A stretch of 6,896 nucleotides of DNA from Bacteroidales bacterium (GCA_004557285.1 SFEK01000113.1:1-6896), one strand, 5' to 3'. Positions 1 to 6,764 are shown, counted from the first letter of the stretch. Numbers and translations are program-made. The notes: a model not told the origin generated them from the letters alone.

Positions 1-77
1 TGAGAGATTGTTCCAATAATTGTTCTTCCACTTGTCGCTCCCAGATCGACTGCGAAGAAACATTTTGATTTGTTCAT
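1..77 (-). CDS. rhaB: Rhamnulokinase N-terminus (partial, runs off the left edge)
   Basis: Only the first 25 codons and two bases of the next are present; the rest lies left of the window. Reading from an ATG at 75-77 gives a peptide with FFAVDLGATSGRTIIG at residues 7-22. The DLGATSGR stretch (residues 11-18) matches the phosphate-1 loop that opens the first domain of FGGY-type sugar kinases. The SGR ending is typical of L-rhamnulokinase, which phosphorylates L-rhamnulose to L-rhamnulose-1-phosphate in the cytoplasm; other FGGY kinases usually carry D-x-G-T-x-S. A Bacteroidota promoter lies about 80 bases upstream on the same strand, supporting a real gene start. In Bacteroides the kinase gene usually heads a rhamnose operon with isomerase, aldolase and permease genes, which would be outside this window. 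A different FGGY kinase cannot be excluded from 25 residues. Confidence 0.78.
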   Translation of the reverse strand, partial: MNKSKCFFAVDLGATSGRTIIGTIS

Positions 78-156
78 TTGATGTTGTTTTGGTAATAAAT
101 ACAGCAACACCTCACAACGGGTGTGCATTTTCAGTTTATGGTATTGTTTTACATTG

Positions 157-187
157 CAAAGATATGAATTATTTCAGAAAGCGCAAT
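157..187 (-). promoter_or_regulatory. Promoter of the rhaB-like gene
   Basis: On the minus strand the -7 element TATCTTTG lies at 157-164, an exact match to TAnnTTTG. ATTG at 184-187 sits 19 bases upstream and differs from the -33 consensus TTTG at one base. Transcription should start near 150, giving a leader of about 70 bases before the ATG at 77. The spacing is what is expected for the Bacteroidota primary sigma factor. Confidence 0.7.
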
Positions 188-312
188 AGATAAAAATGAT
201 TTTTACACCTAAAGATTTGAGAATATGGCGTTTTTTTTAAAAAAACAGGCCAAAATATAAATATGTATAGGACATTTTTGGGCAGAAAAGCATTTATCAA
301 AAAAATAATCAC

Positions 313-323
313 TACTTTTGCAG
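313..323 (+). promoter_or_regulatory. nhaD promoter, -7 element
   Basis: TACTTTTG at 313-320 is an exact TAnnTTTG match and is followed by CAG. No TTTG is present at the usual 19-21 base spacing upstream; the nearest T-rich match is TTTA at 293-296 with 16 bases between. Transcription would begin near 326-328, giving a leader of about 30 bases. This places the in-frame ATG at 263 upstream of the transcript and favours the ATG at 356 as the true start. Confidence 0.6.
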
Positions 324-355
324 CCGAAAATACACAAACAAATGATTACAAAAAA

Positions 356-1705
356 ATGTCATCTTTAACTTTAACTATCGTTATCGTGTTCGTCATCGGC
401 TATCTGTTCATAGCACTTGAAAGCCTGACGAAAATCAACAAGGCAGCCGTGGCTTTGCTCATGTTCGTTGCCTGTTGGACCATTTTTATGATTGACCCAG
501 GTAGTTATCTCTCCGCCGCCATCGGCCCTCATGCCGGCAATGTGGTGAGCGAGGTCATCGAGAAACATCTGGGCAGTACATCAACCACGCTATTCTTCCT
601 GATGGGTGCCATGACCATTGTTGAAGTCATCGACCAGAACGGAGGTTTCAACTTTGTGCGTGACACGCTGAAGACCAAGAGCAAGAAAACACTCTTGTGG
701 CGCATCATGTTCATGACATTCGTGCTGTCGGCCATTCTCGACAACCTCACCACCAGTATCGTCATGGTGATGATACTCCGCAAACTGGTGGAGAGCAAGA
801 AAGACAGGCTCATCTATGCCTCGCTGGTCGTCATCGCAGCCAATTCGGGCGGTGCATTCTCTCCCATCGGCGACGTGACCACCATCATGTTGTGGAACAA
901 GGGTCTCATCACCGCTGCCGGTGTCATCAAGGAGATTTTCATCCCCTCATTGGTGTCGGCCGTCATTCCTGCTTACATTCTCTCGCTCTCGCTCAAGGGC
1001 GAACTGGTGGCCGTCACTCCCAATAGCGGAACCCTTGCCGAGGCCAACGAACTGACCAAGGCCCAACGCAAGGCGGTGTTCTTCATTGGCGTGGGCGGTC
1101 TGATCTTCGTGCCCATCTTCAAGTCAATCACCCACCTGCCTCCATTTGTAGGCATCCTGCTGGTGCTTGGCCTGCTGTGGACCGTCACCGAACTGTTTTA
1201 TGCCCATCTTCACGGTCGTGAGGAGAAGGGCAGCATGCAGAAGCGCGTCACCAACATTCTCTCGCGCATCGACATGAGCACCATTCTTTTCTTCCTCGGC
1301 ATATTGATGGCTGTGGCCTGTCTGGAAACCATCGGCGTGCTGGAGACTCTCGGCGAAGGCCTCAACGTGACATTCAACGGCAACCACTATCTCGTTACAG
1401 GCATCATCGGTGTGCTGTCGAGCATCGTCGATAATGTGCCTTTGGTGGCAGGCTGCATGGGCATGTACCCCGTGGCCGAAGTGGGCGACATGGCCGTTGA
1501 CGGCATCTTCTGGCAGCTGCTGGCCTATTGTGCCGGTGTGGGCGGTTCGATGCTCATCATCGGTTCGGCAGCCGGCGTGGTAGTCATGGGCCTGGAAAAG
1601 ATCACCTTCGGATGGTACATGAAGAAAATCACCTGGATAGCCTTTGTGGGTTATCTGGCAGGTATCATCGTTTATTGGCTTGAAAAGAGCATCATTGGAT
1701 TCTAA
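356..1705 (+). CDS. nhaD: Na+/H+ antiporter, NhaD type
   Basis: The predicted product is 449 residues of mostly hydrophobic segments, consistent with a multi-span inner-membrane protein of the ion transporter superfamily. NhaD exchanges internal Na+ (often Li+ too) for protons and supports salt and alkali tolerance. Family signatures are visible: LDNLTTSIVMV at residues 128-138, ANSGGAFSPIGDVTTIMLW at 162-180, a second inverted-repeat-like VDNVPLV at 358-364, and GGSMLIIGSAAGVVVMG at 396-412. The paired DN motifs in the two halves fit the conserved membrane-embedded carboxylates of this family. A hydrophilic loop falls around 218-240. The reading frame is open back to an ATG at 263, but the 31 extra residues are Lys-rich and unlike an NhaD N-terminus, and a promoter element at 313-320 lies inside them, so 356 is preferred. 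A strong terminator follows 13 bases after the stop, so it is probably monocistronic. Regulation by Na+ or pH is not evident from the sequence. Confidence 0.94.
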   Translation: MSSLTLTIVIVFVIGYLFIALESLTKINKAAVALLMFVACWTIFMIDPGSYLSAAIGPHAGNVVSEVIEKHLGSTSTTLFFLMGAMTIVEVIDQNGGFNFVRDTLKTKSKKTLLWRIMFMTFVLSAILDNLTTSIVMVMILRKLVESKKDRLIYASLVVIAANSGGAFSPIGDVTTIMLWNKGLITAAGVIKEIFIPSLVSAVIPAYILSLSLKGELVAVTPNSGTLAEANELTKAQRKAVFFIGVGGLIFVPIFKSITHLPPFVGILLVLGLLWTVTELFYAHLHGREEKGSMQKRVTNILSRIDMSTILFFLGILMAVACLETIGVLETLGEGLNVTFNGNHYLVTGIIGVLSSIVDNVPLVAGCMGMYPVAEVGDMAVDGIFWQLLAYCAGVGGSMLIIGSAAGVVVMGLEKITFGWYMKKITWIAFVGYLAGIIVYWLEKSIIGF

Positions 1706-1718
1706 ACATCATTCAATG

Positions 1719-1760
1719 GCAAGGGTGGTTGAAATCTTGACTTCAACCACCCTTGCTTCT
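1719..1760 (+). terminator. Rho-independent terminator after nhaD
   Basis: A perfect 15-base inverted repeat (GCAAGGGTGGTTGAA at 1719-1733, its complement at 1742-1756) encloses an 8-base loop. It is followed on the plus strand by the T-rich run TTCTTTATTT (1757-1766). It lies between the convergent stops of nhaD (1705) and the AraC gene (1776). On the minus strand the hairpin is not followed by a clear T-run, so it mainly ends nhaD transcription but could also stall the opposing transcript. Confidence 0.88.
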
Positions 1761-1775
1761 TTATTTCATCAGCCA

Positions 1776-2654
1776 TCACCCTTTCATTCCCGTGCGGTAT
1801 TCGCTGGGCTTGCACCCCACCTTGGCCTTGAACTTGCTGGAGAAATAGTCGGGCGAGTCAAAGTTGAGGCGATAGGCTATCTCCTTGATGCTCATGTCTG
1901 TGGAAGAGAGCAGTTCCTTGGCCCTTTGCAGGCGCAGGTTCTGCTGGTACAATGCGGGCGACATGCCCGTGTATTCTTTGAAAAGTTTACGGAAATTGGA
2001 ATAGCTCGACCCCAGTTCTGCGGCAATCTCATGCACGGTGATTTTCGATTCCACTCCCTCGCGTATCATGATGCGTGCCTTGGCAATCATCTCCACATAG
2101 CCTCCACGCCTGTTGAGCTTCATGTTGCGCTCCAACGAATACATCAGTCCCAACAGGTTGTTCACTATGCCTGCCAAGAGCTGCTGCGAGCAGGCGCCCT
2201 CCTCTTTGGCTGCCTTGATGGCCGTGCGGTAAAGCATGACCACATCGCTCGAATATCCAATGTTATAGACGGGCTTGTCAACAGAAAGGAAACCATAGTT
2301 CATCCTGTCGTCCATGTTGCGCCCCTTGAAACCTATCCAATAGCTTTTCCACACATTACCTTCTACAGGATGATAAGTGTGCCACACACCTGGAAACACC
2401 AAGAACATGTCTCCTGCCTTGAGTCGCACATTTTTCACAGCCGAGGTCGAAAGCACCCCCTCGCCTTCCACAAGATACAGCAGCTGATACTCGTCGAGCA
2501 CTCTGCCGCGCTCCACATCAAAGTAATATCCGTCTCCATGCCCTTTGGTGGGATAAGGGTCTCCCACCCCAAGCTCGTCATAACCAACGGTGTTGACCAC
2601 AAGGCCCCATTGTTCATCCCTGTCGTTGGCCACCAAATATTTACTGTCTTGCAT
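1776..2654 (-). CDS. AraC-family transcriptional regulator
   Basis: The 292-residue cytoplasmic DNA-binding protein has the standard two-domain AraC layout. Residues about 35-100 form a cupin-like ligand-binding region ending in FPGVWHTYHP (87-96), typical of AraC_binding domains that sense sugars or related small molecules. Residues about 190-290 carry two helix-turn-helix units: the first around ITVHEIAAELGSSYSNFRKLF (205-225), the second around SIKEIAYRLNFDSPDYFSSKF (255-275), closing with the usual G-x-x-P-S-E-Y-R (280-287). The reading frame can open at a GTG (2660), but the ATG at 2654 is preferred because a TAATTTTG element overlaps the GTG. The gene lies 23 bases downstream of the acetyltransferase gene and may be cotranscribed with it. 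Its ligand and targets are unknown. Rhamnose is one candidate because a rhaB-like gene lies 1.6 kb beyond nhaD, and Bacteroides RhaR is an AraC-type activator; this is inference. Confidence 0.92.
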   Translation of the reverse strand: MQDSKYLVANDRDEQWGLVVNTVGYDELGVGDPYPTKGHGDGYYFDVERGRVLDEYQLLYLVEGEGVLSTSAVKNVRLKAGDMFLVFPGVWHTYHPVEGNVWKSYWIGFKGRNMDDRMNYGFLSVDKPVYNIGYSSDVVMLYRTAIKAAKEEGACSQQLLAGIVNNLLGLMYSLERNMKLNRRGGYVEMIAKARIMIREGVESKITVHEIAAELGSSYSNFRKLFKEYTGMSPALYQQNLRLQRAKELLSSTDMSIKEIAYRLNFDSPDYFSSKFKAKVGCKPSEYRTGMKG

Positions 2655-2659
2655 AAGCA

Positions 2660-2667
2660 CAAAATTA
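2660..2667 (-). promoter_or_regulatory. Possible internal promoter -7 element before the AraC gene
   Basis: TAATTTTG on the minus strand matches TAnnTTTG exactly, but its last base is only 5 bases from the ATG at 2654. No TTTG-like -33 element is found at 19-21 bases (the best is GATG at 2687-2690). If used, the mRNA would have almost no leader. It may equally be a chance match in AT-rich DNA. Confidence 0.3.
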
Positions 2668-2677
2668 CTTGTTTAAC

Positions 2678-3256
2678 TTAACATTTCATCTGCAGATGCC
2701 TCATGGGATGTCCACCCCACTCGTTGTCATCCACATAGCCAAATCCCACCCTGGCATAGAGCTTTTCAGCCAGCGGATTGCCTTTATCCACCAGCAGCCC
2801 CACGGCAGGCAGCCCCATGTCGGCAGCCTTCTGCACGGTGGCTTTCAACAGCAGGGTGGCTATGCCTTGTCCTCGGTAGCGGCTGTCCACGGCCAGCGAG
2901 TCGATGTATAGCTCTCCAGCCTGTGTCTCATCGGCCATTCCGCTGAAGTCACGGTCGAAACAGGCTTTCATCGCATGCACGAACGCCTGGCGCAACTGGT
3001 GCAGCCTTGCTCCGTCATACGACACACATACACCGCACACCACGCCGTCGTCATCCACGGCCAGCAAGGTGTTCAGATAACTGTATTGCGAATCATCACG
3101 CTCCACCAATGCCGTCATTACACGCTCAAAATCGTCAAGCGTGTAATGGTCTCCCACAAAATACTGGCAACATTCATAGTTCATCGCCTGCATGATGAGC
3201 TTGGCGATTTGAGGAGCATCGGTTGCTTTGGCAGACTCTATCCGTATCATAATCAT
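2678..3256 (-). CDS. GNAT-family N-acetyltransferase
   Basis: The 192-residue protein is a single-domain GNAT enzyme, transferring an acetyl group from acetyl-CoA to an amine on an unknown substrate in the cytoplasm. The acetyl-CoA-binding motif A is clear: strand ELYIDSLAVDSRYRGQGIA (115-133), with the pyrophosphate loop R128-x-x-G131-x-A133. This is followed by the helix LLLKATVQKAADMG and a strand GLLVDKGN (153-160). Motif B appears as AEKLYARVGF (163-172). The N-terminal 60 residues are acidic and variable, as usual for the part that selects substrate. Two ATGs compete, at 3256 and two codons later at 3250; both lie just downstream of a strong promoter, while a longer TTG-started frame to 3301 would extend upstream of it. 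The gene probably leads a two-gene unit with the AraC regulator. The sequence does not distinguish small-molecule, antibiotic or protein acetylation. Confidence 0.88.
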   Translation of the reverse strand: MIMIRIESAKATDAPQIAKLIMQAMNYECCQYFVGDHYTLDDFERVMTALVERDDSQYSYLNTLLAVDDDGVVCGVCVSYDGARLHQLRQAFVHAMKACFDRDFSGMADETQAGELYIDSLAVDSRYRGQGIATLLLKATVQKAADMGLPAVGLLVDKGNPLAEKLYARVGFGYVDDNEWGGHPMRHLQMKC

Positions 3257-3271
3257 GAAGTAATTTGTCTG

Positions 3272-3302
3272 CAAATATAACAAAAATATGAGACACAACA
3301 AA
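3272..3302 (-). promoter_or_regulatory. Promoter of the acetyltransferase (and probably AraC) unit
   Basis: This is the best promoter in the window. On the minus strand TTTG (3299-3302) is separated by exactly 19 bases from TATATTTG (3272-3279), matching the Bacteroidota -33/-7 consensus at every fixed position. It is followed by CAG. Transcription should start near 3265, leaving a leader of about 10-15 bases before the ATG at 3256 or 3250. Confidence 0.8.
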
Positions 3303-3354
3303 ACTGATGTTGAAAAATTCCCTTTTCGTTACATCATTTCTCACTATTTATGAT

Positions 3355-3365
3355 TAATTTTGCAG
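3355..3365 (+). promoter_or_regulatory. dnaG promoter, -7 element
   Basis: TAATTTTG at 3355-3362 is an exact TAnnTTTG match followed by CAG, as at nhaD and the acetyltransferase gene. No TTTG is found at the expected -33 spacing; that region reads GTTACATCATTTC. Transcription would start near 3370, only about 13 bases before the dnaG ATG. It is divergent from the acetyltransferase promoter, with the two -7 elements 75 bases apart. Confidence 0.6.
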
Positions 3366-3382
3366 CATCTTGAAAAAACGAT

Positions 3383-5320
3383 ATGATAGACAAGGCAACG
3401 ATAGATAAGATTATGGATGCTGCCAACATCGTGGATGTGGTATCCGAGTTTGTCGCCCTGCGCAAAGCTGGTGTCAACTACAAGGGGCTGTGCCCTTTCC
3501 ACGACGAGAAGACACCATCGTTCATGGTGTCGCCTTCCAAAGGCTATTGCCATTGCTTTTCCTGCGGCAAAGGCGGCAACGCCGTGGGCTTTATCATGGA
3601 GCACGAACAGATGACCTACCCCGAGGCGCTGCGCTGGCTGGCCAAGAAATACAACATCGAGATACACGACCGCGAGCTTTCTGCTGAGGAGCGTCGCGAG
3701 GCCAACGACCGCGAGAGCATGTTCATCGTCAACGAATGGGCCATGAAGTATTTTCAGGACAATCTGAACAACCATGTGGAGGGCCGGGCCATCGGCATGC
3801 AGTATTTCAGGCAGCGTGGTTTCAGAGACGACACCATCAACAAGTTCATGCTGGGCTATGCGCTACAGGAAAAAGACGCATTGGCCAAGGCGGCACGGGC
3901 CAAGGGCTTCAACGAACAGTATCTTATCGACACGGGCTTGTGCTATCGCAAGGACAACGGCCAGCTGCAGGACCGCTACTACGGGCGTGTCATCTTTCCC
4001 GTACACAATGTCACGGGACGCATCGTGGCATTCGGCGGCCGCATATTGAGCAACGACAAAAAACTGGCCAAATATGTCAACTCGCCTGAGTCGCTCATCT
4101 ATCACAAGAGCAACGAGCTCTACGGCATCTACTTGGCCAAGCAGGCCATCAGCAAAAACGACCGGTGCTATCTGGTGGAGGGATATATCGATGTCACCTC
4201 CATGCACCAGCACGGTGTGGAAAATGTGGTGGCCTCATCGGGCACATCACTCACCACAGGTCAAATCAGGCTCATCCGCCGCTTCACGCCCAACATCACC
4301 GTGCTCTACGATGGCGACCCTGCCGGCATCCACGCCTCCATACGTGGCATTGACATGCTGCTGTCTGAAGGCATGAACGTCAAGGTGCTGCTGCTGCCCG
4401 ACGGCGACGACCCCGACAGTTTTGCCCGCAAACATCCCGCACAGGAGTTTCGAGACTATATCGAAGAGCACCAGACAGATTTCATCGCCTTCAAGACCAA
4501 CCTGCTGCTCAAAGGTGTCACCGACCCCATCAAGCGCTCCGAAGCCATCAACAGCATCGTGCACAGCGTGGCGGTGATACAAGACCCCATCAAGCGTGCC
4601 ACCTACATCGCCGACTGTGCCCACCGGTTGGGCATGAACGAGAACACCCTCATTGGCACCATGAACAACTTCATCCGCGAGGGCCAGGAGCAACTGCGCA
4701 AGGAGCAGCAACGCGAGGAACGAAGACAGGACACTACCGCCACCCCCGTTTCCTCGCCCCAGGCGCAAGAGGTGCAGCAAGCCACCAAGATAGAGTATAT
4801 GCTGGTGCAATTGGTGGTGCGCTATGGCGAAACCATTATATATAAAGATGTGGAGACCGAAGACGGCGGCAAGATCAACCTGAGTGTGGCGCAATACATC
4901 AGCTACGACCTGGGGGCCGACAACCTCACATTCCATGACGAGCGTTACAACCGCATATTGCAGGAGGCGGTGGAGCACAACGACGACAGCGGCTTCAAGG
5001 CAGAAAGCTATTTCACCCACCACCCTGATGTCAGCATCAACCAACTGGCCACCGAGATGGCCATCGACCGTTTTCAGTTGAGCAAGAGTCTGCAGGTGAA
5101 ACACGATGAAGAAACCCTGCGCAACCAGGTGGAGCATCTGGTGCTCGACTTCCGCAAAGAATATGTGCAGCAACGCCTAAGCATCCTCAAACAACAGATA
5201 GCCCTGTCGGCCAACGACATGGAGCGGATGAGGCAGCTCATGGAAGAATACAAGGACATCCAGTCGATGCGCAACACGATAGCCAGAGAACTGGGCAACG
5301 AAGTAATGATAACACGATAA
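3383..5320 (+). CDS. dnaG: DNA primase
   Basis: DnaG makes the short RNA primers that start Okazaki fragments, working with the replicative helicase DnaB. At 645 residues it is somewhat longer than the 581-residue E. coli enzyme. The N-terminal CHC2 zinc finger is intact: C37-x2-H40 and C58-x2-C61, within CPFHDEKTPSF and HCFSCGKGG. The catalytic core includes GRVIFPVHNVTGRIVAFGGR (201-220) and the primase signature YVNSPES (231-237). The TOPRIM fold has E266 in VEGYID, D310 and D312 in YDGDPAG, and acidic residues in PDGDDPDSF (339-347), which bind metal. A charged, Gln/Glu/Arg-rich linker (about 434-465) leads to a C-terminal region (466-645) that should contact DnaB; this part is divergent, as in the family generally. 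The start is fixed by the promoter 20 bases upstream and an N-terminus typical of primase. It is followed by cls after 19 bases and is not in an rpsU-rpoD type operon. Confidence 0.98.
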   Translation: MIDKATIDKIMDAANIVDVVSEFVALRKAGVNYKGLCPFHDEKTPSFMVSPSKGYCHCFSCGKGGNAVGFIMEHEQMTYPEALRWLAKKYNIEIHDRELSAEERREANDRESMFIVNEWAMKYFQDNLNNHVEGRAIGMQYFRQRGFRDDTINKFMLGYALQEKDALAKAARAKGFNEQYLIDTGLCYRKDNGQLQDRYYGRVIFPVHNVTGRIVAFGGRILSNDKKLAKYVNSPESLIYHKSNELYGIYLAKQAISKNDRCYLVEGYIDVTSMHQHGVENVVASSGTSLTTGQIRLIRRFTPNITVLYDGDPAGIHASIRGIDMLLSEGMNVKVLLLPDGDDPDSFARKHPAQEFRDYIEEHQTDFIAFKTNLLLKGVTDPIKRSEAINSIVHSVAVIQDPIKRATYIADCAHRLGMNENTLIGTMNNFIREGQEQLRKEQQREERRQDTTATPVSSPQAQEVQQATKIEYMLVQLVVRYGETIIYKDVETEDGGKINLSVAQYISYDLGADNLTFHDERYNRILQEAVEHNDDSGFKAESYFTHHPDVSINQLATEMAIDRFQLSKSLQVKHDEETLRNQVEHLVLDFRKEYVQQRLSILKQQIALSANDMERMRQLMEEYKDIQSMRNTIARELGNEVMITR

Positions 5321-5339
5321 AAAAACGCGACAACTGCCT

Positions 5340-6764
5340 ATGGTATATGTGCATTGGATATTCTTCGCGCTATATGTCTGCATCGTGGTCTCTGCAGCCG
5401 TAGCCGTGCTGATGGACAACCGCCAGCCGGCCAAGACCTTGGCATGGCTCTTGGTGCTCATCTTCCTGCCCGTGGTGGGACTGGTGTTCTATTTCTTCTT
5501 CGGGCAGAACACCCGCAAAGAGCGGTTCATCAGCCAGCAGAGCATGGACCAGCTCACCAAACGCTCGATGTTCAACTTTGCCGAGCAACAGAATCTGGTG
5601 GTGCCCAAGGAGCACGACATGCTGGTCAAACTCTTCGCCATGCACAACTGGGCTCTTCCGTTCAAAGACAACGAGGTAGAAATCTTCTGCTGCGGCTACG
5701 ACTTTTTCCACCGCTTGCTGCGCGAACTTGGCAGAGCCACCCACCACATACACCTTGAAACCTACATCATCTGCGACGACCCTCTGGGCCGACTGCTCAC
5801 CGATGTACTCATCGACAAGGCACGTCAAGGTGTTGAGGTGCGTTTCATCTACGACGATGTGGGATGTTGGAATGTGCCCAACAGCTTTTTCGAGCGCATG
5901 CGCAATGCCGGCATCGAGGTGCATGCCTTCATGCCCGTCAAGTTTCCGGCATTCACGAGCAAGGTCAACTACCGCAACCACCGCAAGCTGTGCGTCATCG
6001 ACGGGCAGAGAGGCTTCATCGGCGGCATGAACATGGCCATGCGTTATATCAAGGGCAGACATGGCGAAGGTTGGCGCGACACCCACCTCATGGTGCGTGG
6101 CGGAGCGGTGTATGGCATTCAGCGGGCCTTTCTGGTCGACTGGTATTTTGTTGACCGCACGCTCATCAGCAACCGCTGCTACTATCCGCCCATCACGGGC
6201 ATCACCCCCAACAACTGCCTGTTGCAGATAGTCACCAGCAGTCCCGTTAGCCCTTGGCCCGAAATGGAGCAGGGCTATGTGCGCATATTGCTTGAGGCCC
6301 GTCAATATGTTTACATGCAGACGCCTTACTTCCTGCCCACCGATGCGGTGCTCTTTGCCATGCGCACGGCTGCCCTTGCAGGTGTCGATGTCAGACTGAT
6401 AGTGCCCTTACGCACCGATGCCCTTTTTGTTGACTGGGCAAGCCGTTCATTTGTCAGGGAGAGTGTGGCAGCCGGTGTCAAGGTTTATTTCTACAAAGAA
6501 TGTTTCATCCACTCCAAACTGCTGGTGAGCGACGACAGTCTGTCGGCCTGCGGCTCTGCCAACATCGATTTCCGCAGTTTCGACAACAACTTTGAGTCTA
6601 ATGCCTTTATCTACGACCGCGCCATAGCCCTGCGCATGAAATCCATCTTCCTGCACGACCAGTCACTCTGCATGGATTACAGCCAGCATATCCGTCTGCA
6701 GCACCCCACGTTCGTACAAAGGCTGTGCGAGTCGTTGGTGCGCCTGTTTGCCCCATTGATGTAG
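5340..6764 (+). CDS. cls: Cardiolipin synthase (phospholipase D superfamily)
   Basis: The 474-residue membrane protein probably condenses two phosphatidylglycerol molecules into cardiolipin and glycerol at the inner membrane. Two hydrophobic segments open it (about 4-25 and 33-54), separated by DNRQPAKTLAW, the usual PLDc_N arrangement. Both catalytic HKD motifs are complete: H214-x-K216-x4-D221 in NHRKLCVIDG, followed by GFIGGMN, and H391-x-K393-x4-D398 in IHSKLLVSDD, followed by GSANIDFRSF (405-414). Length and spacing are those of ClsA-type enzymes. The ATG at 5340 is 19 bases after the dnaG stop with no promoter or terminator between, so cotranscription with dnaG is likely. No clear Shine-Dalgarno sequence is present; the upstream region has an A-run (5320-5326). 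Some family members use phosphatidylethanolamine as a co-substrate, which the sequence cannot resolve. Confidence 0.94.
   Translation: MVYVHWIFFALYVCIVVSAAVAVLMDNRQPAKTLAWLLVLIFLPVVGLVFYFFFGQNTRKERFISQQSMDQLTKRSMFNFAEQQNLVVPKEHDMLVKLFAMHNWALPFKDNEVEIFCCGYDFFHRLLRELGRATHHIHLETYIICDDPLGRLLTDVLIDKARQGVEVRFIYDDVGCWNVPNSFFERMRNAGIEVHAFMPVKFPAFTSKVNYRNHRKLCVIDGQRGFIGGMNMAMRYIKGRHGEGWRDTHLMVRGGAVYGIQRAFLVDWYFVDRTLISNRCYYPPITGITPNNCLLQIVTSSPVSPWPEMEQGYVRILLEARQYVYMQTPYFLPTDAVLFAMRTAALAGVDVRLIVPLRTDALFVDWASRSFVRESVAAGVKVYFYKECFIHSKLLVSDDSLSACGSANIDFRSFDNNFESNAFIYDRAIALRMKSIFLHDQSLCMDYSQHIRLQHPTFVQRLCESLVRLFAPLM

Larger units (their letters stand above)
78..355. other. Divergent intergenic control region between rhaB and nhaD
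   Basis: This AT-rich stretch contains no credible gene. It holds the rhaB promoter on the minus strand (157-187) and the nhaD -7 element on the plus strand (313-320). Other visible structure: a perfect 7-base-arm palindrome at 191-205 (TAAAAAT, one central base, ATTTTTA) just upstream of the rhaB -33 element; a T8A7 tract at 231-245 that may bend DNA; and a weak hairpin in the rhaB leader (ACACC at 107-111 with GGTGT at 120-124). None of these can be assigned a function from sequence alone. Confidence 0.6.

Noticed and set aside
104..126. Possible riboswitch or attenuator hairpin in the rhaB leader
   Set aside because: Only a 5-base stem with a bulged extension is visible, no known riboswitch core is recognised, and there is no T-run after it.
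231..245. T8A7 tract as a terminator
   Set aside because: The T and A runs are self-complementary but there is no loop or GC-rich stem; it is more likely just an AT tract in the divergent control region.
1644..2681. 345-codon open frame on the plus strand across the AraC gene
   Set aside because: It is antisense to a clear AraC regulator, begins inside nhaD, runs through the terminator and has His/Leu-rich composition with no recognisable domain.
4247..5173. 308-codon open frame on the minus strand inside dnaG
   Set aside because: It mirrors the dnaG codon pattern; the product is a Leu/Val/His-rich shadow with no domain, and dnaG motifs are intact on the other strand.
5370..6305. 311-codon open frame on the minus strand inside cls
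   Set aside because: It is antisense to cls with both HKD motifs intact; it has no promoter element or family signature.
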